This document shows, one piece after another, positions 1 through 5,800 of a stretch of DNA of 9,528 bases. A program made the position numbers and the translations under genes. How positions within the stretch are numbered: position 1 is the stretch's first letter; the number at the start of each line of letters is the position of its first letter. This DNA is from CAXTTV01 sp964247295 (GTDB lineage Bacteria > Chloroflexota > Ktedonobacteria > Ktedonobacterales > Ktedonobacteraceae): contig CAXTTV010000189.1 in the NCBI GenBank assembly GCA_964247295.1, positions 1 to 9,528 of the forward strand. The letters are read 5' to 3'. Below the pieces are notes generated by a model. It saw only the letters and a list, made by a program, of their open reading frames with translations. It searched no databases and was not told the origin of the DNA.

Positions 1-434
1 GCGCTGGGGGTGTGCTTGGAGCAACAATTGGTGGCGCGGTTATTGGCGCGGCGGCTGGTGGGCTGATCGGAGTGCTGACCAACATGGGTTTACCTGAGGA
101 TGAGGCACGTTACTACAACCAGGAGCTGGAGTCTGGTCGCACGCTGATCACTGTTCAGGCAAACGGTGATCGTCAGCATCAGGACGCACTGGGTATCTTG
201 CGCAGTTATGGTGCCTACGATGCCTCAACCCGAACAGCCCCATCAGGATCAGTAGACGCCCCTTCCACAACTTACTCAACCCAGAGTCCGGAACCCCTAT
301 CCGTAAACAATACGATTCACAGCAATCCTACACAGCTAGAGACCCCTATAATACCGTCCACCTCAACCACACCGATCGAGACAACCGATCGTACAATTCG
401 GCGTGATCCTCTCCTACCCGATGAGCGTATCTAG
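1..434 (+). CDS. general stress protein 17M-like (YflT-type) protein, 5'-truncated by window edge
   Basis: Only the C-terminal part is present. The reading frame is open from base 3 and codes Ala-Gly-Gly before the GTG at 12, so that GTG is most likely internal and the gene starts left of the window. The visible protein opens with a Gly/Ala-rich hydrophobic stretch of about 25 residues (GGAVIGAAAGGLIGVL), which could insert in or lie on a membrane. Next comes GLPEDEARYYNQELESGRT, then LITVQA and an ILRSYGAYDAS block. This order, glycine-rich segment then an 'x-PEDEARYY...GRTLITV...HGAYD' module, is familiar from general stress protein 17M-like domains, whose biochemical role is not established. 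The last ~65 residues are a Thr/Ser/Pro-rich, low-complexity and probably disordered tail. The gene is co-directional with the downstream superoxide dismutase, but a hairpin and a new promoter separate them. The family call is from pattern recognition. Confidence 0.65.
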   Translation, partial: AGGVLGATIGGAVIGAAAGGLIGVLTNMGLPEDEARYYNQELESGRTLITVQANGDRQHQDALGILRSYGAYDASTRTAPSGSVDAPSTTYSTQSPEPLSVNNTIHSNPTQLETPIIPSTSTTPIETTDRTIRRDPLLPDERI

Positions 435-479
435 CGCGCTAAGACTTTACATGTCTCTTGTACAAATAGAAAAGTAGAG

Positions 480-521
480 GCGAGTGGGAACGAACCTGAC
501 CAAAAGGCCGTTCTCATTCGC
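480..521 (+). terminator. imperfect hairpin downstream of the stress-protein gene, possible terminator
   Basis: Bases 480-492 pair with 509-521 over 13 bp with two G-T wobbles, around a 16-base loop. It lies 45 bases after the stop codon at 434. The following tract (CTCTTTCC) is only weakly T-rich, so termination strength is doubtful. The 3' arm contains the proposed -35 element of the sod promoter, so the dyad could instead act as a protein-binding site. Confidence 0.45.
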
Positions 522-540
522 TCTTTCCAGGTGATACAAT
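511..540 (+). promoter_or_regulatory. predicted promoter of the superoxide dismutase gene (extended -10)
   Basis: TTCTCA at 511-516 (four of six matches to TTGACA), an 18-base spacer and TACAAT at 535-540, with TG one base before the -10 (TGA-TACAAT), make a sigma-70/SigA-type extended -10 promoter. Transcription would begin near 547 and leave a ~100-base untranslated leader that contains the 8-bp palindrome ACACGTGT (568-575 region). The -35 lies inside the hairpin arm at 509-521. Confidence 0.55.
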
Positions 541-630
541 GCAGACGCGTGGGTTGTTGAGGCAGCACACGTGTTTTTCAAGAGCAGTAGACGTTCCGGC
601 ATACGAGACGGCTAGAAGCTCTTATTTATT

Positions 631-638
631 GGAAGGAG
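631..638 (+). promoter_or_regulatory. ribosome binding site that fixes the sod start
   Basis: GGAAGGAG lies 11 bases before the ATG at 650, and it is the only good Shine-Dalgarno sequence in the leader. The in-frame ATG at 539 overlaps the predicted -10 element (535-540) and would add 37 residues unlike any part of the SOD fold, so the start at 650 is preferred. Confidence 0.8.
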
Positions 639-649
639 AACACAGAGTT

Positions 650-1267
650 ATGGCTTTTGAATTACCCCCACTTCCATATGCATATAATGCTCTGGAGCCC
701 TATATCGATGAGCAGACAATGCAACTGCACCATGATAAGCACCATGCGACGTACGTCACAAACCTGAACAATGCTCTAAAAGAACATGCCAATCTGGCGA
801 ACAGCAATATTCAGGATCTGATCGTCAATCTGAATCAAGTGCCGGAGGCAGCTCGGACGGCGGTCCGCAACAATGGTGGTGGTCACTTTAACCACACTAT
901 GTTCTGGGAGATTATGGCTCCTGGTGGCAGCAAACAACCGACAGGTGAACTGGCATCGGCGATTCAGCAGACATTTGGTTCTTTTGATGCTTTCAAGACA
1001 GCGTTTAATGATGCTGGGGCGAAGCGCTTCGGTTCCGGCTGGGCCTGGCTGGTCCTCGATCAGGGCGGTAAACTCCAGGTGATCTCGACCGCTAACCAGG
1101 ATAATCCTCTGACTGACGGGCATTTTCCTGTACTGGGCAACGATGTCTGGGAACATGCGTATTATCTGAAATATCAGAACCGTCGCCCAGAATATCTGGC
1201 GGCTTGGTGGAATGTTGTGAACTGGGATGTGGTGGGCAAGCGCTTCCAGCAGGGGCGCAGCCGCTAG
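650..1267 (+). CDS. sodA: manganese-type superoxide dismutase (Fe/Mn family)
   Basis: Converts superoxide to oxygen and hydrogen peroxide in the cytoplasm. The 205-residue product has the normal length and both Fe/Mn-SOD domains: the N-terminal helical hairpin (FELPPLPYAYNALEPYID, then LHHDKHHATYV) and the C-terminal alpha/beta domain ending AAWWNVVNWDVV. By alignment with the family, the four metal ligands are His27, His82 (HFNHTMFW), Asp165 and His169 (DVWEHAYY). His31 and Tyr35 form the substrate gateway. The metal-specificity markers favour manganese: GGGH before the second ligand, and Gln150 in STANQDNP from the C-terminal domain, where Fe enzymes supply the glutamine from the N-terminal domain. 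No signal peptide is seen once the start is placed at 650. It has its own promoter, is convergent with the reductase downstream, and is closed by the hairpin at 1288-1321. Fe or cambialistic use cannot be excluded from sequence. Confidence 0.97.
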   Translation: MAFELPPLPYAYNALEPYIDEQTMQLHHDKHHATYVTNLNNALKEHANLANSNIQDLIVNLNQVPEAARTAVRNNGGGHFNHTMFWEIMAPGGSKQPTGELASAIQQTFGSFDAFKTAFNDAGAKRFGSGWAWLVLDQGGKLQVISTANQDNPLTDGHFPVLGNDVWEHAYYLKYQNRRPEYLAAWWNVVNWDVVGKRFQQGRSR

Positions 1268-1287
1268 TCTAACTGGTAGCACAATTT

Positions 1288-1321
1288 AGAAAGAGCCCGA
1301 CAAAGGTGTCGAGCTCTTTCT
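1288..1321. terminator. strong, probably bidirectional intrinsic terminator between convergent genes
   Basis: AGAAAGAGC (1288-1296) pairs perfectly with GCTCTTTCT (1313-1321). After one C-A mismatch, CGACA (1298-1302) pairs with TGTCG (1307-1311) around the loop AAGG. It starts 20 bases after the sod stop and lies 24 bases beyond the reductase stop on the other strand. The arms supply CTTTCT on either strand, so it can serve both genes. Confidence 0.85.
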
Positions 1322-1345
1322 GTATTCCATCCTACGTTCGTCGCT

Positions 1346-1972
1346 CTAGCGCTTCATTAATCTAAAGGCGATATTAGGACCAAGATCCTGCTTTTGCGCA
1401 AGGTAGGTCCAGAGCAGCCCCATCGACTCCAACCACCGGGCATGCTCCAATGGTCCACAATCCACAGCATCAAAGCCCAGGCTCTCCAAGACACGCAATA
1501 CCAGAGACTTTGAGATCTCATGATCTCCACAGACAAAGGCACTAACAGGATCTTTGCCATAGCGCGGATTCGCCATATTGCTCACACCTACGGTATTTAA
1601 GGCTTTAATAATGTAGGCGTCTGGAGCCCAGCCAGCGATCTGCTCCGCCGCTGACGTATCTCCCAACGCCAGTCCCGAAAGATCAGGTTTCACTGGATTT
1701 GTACAATCAAGGATGATCTTCCCGGTAAGATCTCCCAGGGTCTCAATCAACCCCTCTACTTCTTCCCAGGGAACATCTAATAAGAGCATTTCACCAAAGG
1801 CCGCTGCCTGTCGAGGAGTTCCATGGGCGGCATCGGGTCCATATTCCTGAGCCAGTTTTCGCAATTTCTCTTCATCGTGCGTGAAACTGAACATCACGCT
1901 ATGGCCCTTATTCAAAAGGCCCTTTCCAATAGTTGCCCCCACGTTTCCAGAACCGAGAATTCCAAAATTCAT
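1346..1972 (-). CDS. NADPH-dependent F420 reductase-like / COG2085 dinucleotide-binding oxidoreductase
   Basis: A 208-residue Rossmann-fold protein. The N-terminus begins directly with the nucleotide-binding strand and glycine loop (GILGSGNVGATIG, with G7-x-G9-x-x-G12). Family-type landmarks follow: DCTNPV (89-94) after the fourth strand, the IIKALNTVG segment (121-129), and the C-terminal DCGPLEHARWLE block (171-182), which in this family precedes the helical cap. This is the pattern of the F420_oxidored/NADP-oxidoreductase family that moves hydride between NADP and F420 or a similar substrate; members are also simply called predicted dinucleotide-binding enzymes. F420 as substrate is not shown by the sequence, and no F420-biosynthesis gene is in the window. 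The ATG at 1972 starts exactly at the Rossmann strand; the Shine-Dalgarno is modest (AAGGGA about 10 bases upstream). It is cytoplasmic. It lies 145 bases downstream of dtd on the same strand, so co-transcription is possible but unproven. Confidence 0.85.
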   Translation of the reverse strand: MNFGILGSGNVGATIGKGLLNKGHSVMFSFTHDEEKLRKLAQEYGPDAAHGTPRQAAAFGEMLLLDVPWEEVEGLIETLGDLTGKIILDCTNPVKPDLSGLALGDTSAAEQIAGWAPDAYIIKALNTVGVSNMANPRYGKDPVSAFVCGDHEISKSLVLRVLESLGFDAVDCGPLEHARWLESMGLLWTYLAQKQDLGPNIAFRLMKR

Positions 1973-2072
1973 AAATAAAGGTTCCCTTTTTCTTCCGAAC
2001 CCGGTGGCCCAGGTGCGGTTAACTATCTTTCCTTTATATTACACGGTGGTAAGCATAGTAGAAACAATTACT

Positions 2073-2086
2073 CTAAGAAATCTTAG
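2073..2086. promoter_or_regulatory. CTAAGA-AA-TCTTAG palindrome between dtd and the reductase gene
   Basis: A perfect 6+2+6 inverted repeat in the 145-base gap. It is too short-looped for a useful RNA hairpin, so it looks more like a dimeric protein site. A TAATAT hexamer lies downstream on the minus strand (around 2036-2041) but has no convincing -35, so a separate reductase promoter is uncertain. The flanking 2087-2117 is almost all purine on the + strand. Confidence 0.3.
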
Positions 2087-2117
2087 GAAAGCGAGAAAGG
2101 AAGAGATAGGGAAGGGA

Positions 2118-2570
2118 TTAACGACTCATCTGTTCACTATCCAGCCAGATAGTCACTGGTCCACTATTAAGCAGCTCAACCTGCATCTCGGCTCCAAAAA
2201 CCCCACTCTCTACAGGCAAACCAAGAGCGGTTAACGCGATTTTGAAGCGCTCGAAAAGCGGCTCGGCCAGCTCTGGGGGCGCGGAATCTAGATAGCTAGG
2301 GCGACGGCCCTTTCGAGTATCGGCATAAAGTGTAAACTGTGAGACCACCAGTGCCGTCCCCTGAATATCTAGAACTGAGCGGTTCATTTTCCCCTGCTCG
2401 TCGGCAAAAATCCTCAGATTGACAATCTTTTCTGTAAGCAATTTGATCTCGGCCTCGCCATCCCCATGCCCAACTCCCAGTAAGACCAACAATCCAGGGC
2501 CAATCAGACCAACTACCTTACCCTCAACAGTTACGCTGGCCCGGCTGACTCTTTGTAGCAGTGCTCTCAT
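2118..2570 (-). CDS. dtd: D-aminoacyl-tRNA deacylase (D-Tyr-tRNA deacylase)
   Basis: Hydrolyses the ester bond of D-aminoacyl-tRNAs, and of glycyl-tRNA(Ala), so that D-residues do not enter translation; it acts as a cytoplasmic homodimer. The 150-residue length is typical. The N-terminus MRALLQRVSRASVTVEG and the GLLVLLGVGHGD segment match the family. Both active-site signatures are intact: SQFTLYAD (Ser77, Gln78, Phe79, Thr80) and NSGPVT (135-140), which contains the Gly137-Pro138 pair that forms the cross-subunit cis-Pro chiral-proofreading motif in this family. The start at 2570 is supported by GGAG six bases upstream (2577-2580) and by the family N-terminus. An extended -10 promoter lies just upstream. 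Nothing looks truncated or divergent. In many bacteria dtd follows relA/spoT; here its upstream neighbour is instead the terminator region of a large secreted-protein gene. Confidence 0.97.
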   Translation of the reverse strand: MRALLQRVSRASVTVEGKVVGLIGPGLLVLLGVGHGDGEAEIKLLTEKIVNLRIFADEQGKMNRSVLDIQGTALVVSQFTLYADTRKGRRPSYLDSAPPELAEPLFERFKIALTALGLPVESGVFGAEMQVELLNSGPVTIWLDSEQMSR

Positions 2571-2600
2571 ACCTTACTCCGATCTCTTTATTTCGAGGCC

Positions 2601-2609
2601 AGTATATCA
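2601..2609 (-). promoter_or_regulatory. predicted extended -10 promoter of dtd
   Basis: Read on the minus strand, TGA-TATACT gives a -10 hexamer (2606 to 2601) with the TG extension. No good -35 is found at 16-18 bases. Transcription would start near 2594, a ~24-base leader before the ATG at 2570. The inverted repeat GATCTCT (2581-2587) / AGAGATC (2631-2637) brackets this element. Confidence 0.5.
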
Positions 2610-2692
2610 TACACCGACGCCTTCAATCCCAGAGATCTTGTAGGGAAATTGCTCGCGACTAGAAGAAGAGGTTCCTGTGCAAGAAAAGACTC

Positions 2693-2734
2693 GAATGGGG
2701 TAGATCGGGTCACCTTCCTTCGATGACCCCATTC
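2693..2734 (-). terminator. intrinsic terminator downstream of the large secreted-protein gene (second hairpin)
   Basis: GAATGGGG (2693-2700) pairs with CCCCATTC (2727-2734), extended by one T-A pair and an inner ATCG/CGAT stem. On the minus strand the hairpin is followed by GAGTCTTTTCTTGC, a reasonable U-rich tract. It therefore looks like the real stop for transcripts of the 2810-7519 gene before the dtd promoter. Confidence 0.6.
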
Positions 2735-2748
2735 CTTTCTTTTCCCAA

Positions 2749-2788
2749 TAGAGAAGCAAGCAGATTTTTATGACTGCTTGCTTCTCTA
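2749..2788 (-). terminator. 15-bp perfect hairpin just after the large secreted-protein gene
   Basis: TAGAGAAGCAAGCAG (2749-2763) and CTGCTTGCTTCTCTA (2774-2788) are perfectly complementary around a 10-base AT-rich loop, starting 22 bases past the stop codon. The base run after it on the minus strand (TTGGGAAAAG) is not U-rich. It may protect the mRNA 3' end or act together with the second hairpin at 2693-2734. Confidence 0.7.
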
Positions 2789-2809
2789 CTAGTTTAAGCG
2801 GATATGGAG

Positions 2810-5800
2810 TTAGTTTGCTTTGCCGTTGTAGCTATCGGAGACAATGACATCGTCAAAGTAGTCGGTACCACCGTTGGCAATTCCCAATATCAATACCCCA
2901 TAGCTCTGGCTCTGCGAGAGATCTCCATTAAAGGCTCCGATCGAAGTCCCGTTGAGCCAGACCTCTCCATGTCCGTTGGTAGTCTGATTGGCCTGAATTT
3001 CAACAGTATACCAGGCGTTATCGGTCAGCACATTGGTATTTGTATAGAGATCATAGCGCTTGCCAGCAGCGTTCCAGAAGGAGATGTCCAGCCCTTGTCT
3101 CCCTTTATCATAGTAGACAACCCATTGATTGTGTGAGGAATTATCCTGCCCAATAGCAATGGGATTGGTACCACTTAAGCCGGACATGCGGAAGGCAAAA
3201 CGAGTATAACTTTGTTTTGGAGAACCGCTAAAGGTAGTCGCGATCAATTCATACTGGTTTGAGGGAGTTGTAAATTTGACCGCCTTCTGGCCCTTATTTA
3301 CGACCGGGCTTTGAACTGTGGCTGTGCCATTCCCCATAGCCCCATACGTCCACTTGTTCAAAGTTCCACTTTCAAAATCGTCATTATAGTAGACTTTCGC
3401 TGTAGGAGGGCTGGCCTGTCCGGTTCCACTCAATGCAATGGCCTGAGGGCTATTGGCGGCGTTATTGGCAAGAGTGATACTGGCACTCCTGGCCCCGGTC
3501 CCTCCTGGCTTGAAGCTGACGCTAAGATTACAACTGGTGCCAGGCGAGAGGCTGGCTGGACAGGTATTGGTCTGCACGAAATCGCTCGCATTCGATCCTG
3601 TGATCGTGATCCCGCTAATGGTAAGATTAGCATTGCCACTATTAGTTAAAACCACCGACTGCGCAGAAGAGGTAGTACCGGTGTTCTGGTTCCCGAAGGT
3701 CAGGCTGGTTGGACTAAGACCAACGGCTGGCGTACTTGCGATCCCAGTTCCACTCAATGCAACACTTTGGGGGCTATCGGGGGCTCCGTCTGTGATCGTA
3801 ACGCTACCACTCCGCGCTCCTGTCGCTCCCGGCGTAAATGTCACATTGATGGTGCAACTCGTGCTAACGGCCAGACTGCTTGGACAGGTATTGGTCTGCG
3901 CGAAATCGCTCGCATTCGATCCTGTGATCGTGATCCCACTCATTGTCAAAGCTATGGTACCGTTATTGGTGACGGTAATCACCTGCGCGCCACTGGCTGT
4001 GTTCACAATCTGATTCTTAAAGTCAAGGGTTTTGGGCGTCACCAGTGCACTCTGAGTCGTACTGTTGGGAATAGCACGGCTATTAGCGATCGCGGCATCG
4101 TCGAAGTAAGCGGTCCCAACAACAGTATTTTCCAGAATAAGCTTGCTGTAGCTCTGAGTAGCCGTAAGATCGCCGTCAAAGTTACCGATAGAGTTTCCGT
4201 TCAGCCAGACCTCACCATGACCACTGGTCACCTGGTTCATCTCTACCTCAATGGTATACCAGGTATTCGGTGTGACGGCATTCTGATTCGTGTAAAGGTC
4301 ATAACGCTTACCTGCTCCATTCCAGAAGTAGAAATCGAGCCCCTGTCTACCACTATCATAGTAAACCACCCATTGATTGTGGACGGCGTTGTCTTGCCCT
4401 GAAGCAATCAAGGTAGTATCGCTTAGACTAGAGAAGCGGAACGCAAAGCGAGTATAGTTGTGGGTAGGAACATTATTGACGGTCGTTGAGACCTGTGTAA
4501 ACTGGGAAGCGGCATTCGTAAACTGAGCGGCATTGCGACCGGTATTCACCACAGAACTTTGAACGGTTCCAGAACCGTTCCCACTAACACCATCGGTCCA
4601 GCCACTGAAATCCCCGCTCTCAAAACCATTGTTAAAGTTAACGACGGTGTTCGTACTTACACCAGTTCCATTGAGATTAACAACTTGGGTGGCCTCGCCC
4701 TCACCGTCGCTGTTATCGGTAATGGTGATGGCGGCGCTTCGGGAGCCAGCGGCTGCCGGTGTAAAGGTAACGCTGATCGTACAATTGGCGTTCACGGCTA
4801 ACGTCGATGGGCTGGTCGGACAGGTATTGGTCTGCGCGAAATCGCTGGCCTGTGTCCCAGAAATCACGATACTACTGATTGTCAACGGAGCCGCTCCATT
4901 ATTTGTCAGAGTGACGCTCTGAGAATTACTGGTTGAACCCACGTTCTGATTGTTGAAGGTCAGATTACCTGGATTTAAGTGAATCCCAGGGGTAACTGAT
5001 ACCCCTCCTCCACTGAGTGAAACTGTTCGAGGGCTTCCATTCCCGTTATCAGTAATCACCAGATTAGCGGAACGGGCGTCCGATGAGTTGGCCTGAGGCG
5101 TAAAGGTGACGCTGATTGTACAACTGGCGTTGGTCGCGAGAGAGCTTGAAGAGGGAGGGCAGGTGTTGGTCTGTGTAAAGTCACTGGCATTGGTACCAGT
5201 AATCGCGATGCTGCTGATCGCCAAAGCAGACCCGGTGCTATTCGTGAACGTCACCGATTTAGTGCTGCTGGTACCGATCGTCTGATCTCCAAAGCTCAAG
5301 TTGAGAGGATTAACTGCCACACCAGGGCTGGCGACTACTCCGGTACCGCTTAATACAATCGTCTGTGGGCTATCGGAAGCATTATTGACCAGGGTAATGT
5401 TGCCAGCGCGCGTTCCGATCGCGTCAGGAGTAAACGTGACGTTGATTTTACAACTGGCATTCACGGCCAGGCTTGTGCCACAGGTGTTGGTCTGCGTGAA
5501 ATTGTTGGCATTCAATCCCTGAATCTGAATGTAGCTAAAGGTAAGTGCACTGGTACCGCTGTTAGTAATGGTCACAGTCTGCGTAGGACTGGTTGTATTC
5601 ACAGTCTGATTGCCAAAGCTAAGATTAGTTGCGCCCAGGCTTACCGCCGAGCCAGAAGCGATTCCCAAGCCGCTTAAGGCGATCACTTGAGGGCTCGCGG
5701 TATCACTATCCGTCAGAGAAATCCAGCTTTGTCGAGAACCAGCGGCAGTCGGCGTAAAGGTAGTGTTGATAGTACAGCTTGCGTTAGCCGCCAGACTGCC

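Larger units (their letters stand above)
3419..4051 (-). repeat. choice-of-anchor-D repeats five and six
   Basis: Residues ~1157-1260 and ~1265-1367. They share ITITGSNASDF-x-QTNTCP and the paired cysteines 1212/1222 and 1320/1330. They are closer to each other than to repeats one to four, in both protein and DNA. Confidence 0.85.

Noticed and set aside
776..1282. 168-residue open frame opposite the superoxide dismutase
   Set aside because: It runs antisense through a certain gene, has no family-like motif and no ribosome site; it is a shadow of the sod codon pattern.
1881..2234. + strand 117-residue frame spanning the reductase start, the gap and the end of dtd
   Set aside because: It is antisense to two well-supported genes and unlike any family I recognise.
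1346..2570. Reading dtd and the reductase as a firm operon
   Set aside because: The 145-base gap with a palindrome leaves separate transcription possible, and no read-through evidence is visible in sequence.
3557..3937. Regularly spaced similar DNA, considered as a CRISPR array or transposon repeats
   Set aside because: The period is about 105-108 codons, always in frame, and encodes a known type of beta-sandwich repeat; there are no short repeat-spacer units.
3453..4402. Long + strand open frames (186 and 211 residues) opposite the ASH repeats
   Set aside because: They are antisense to a continuous 1569-codon gene and recur because the repeats recur; the residues are a reverse reading of the repeat, with no start signal.
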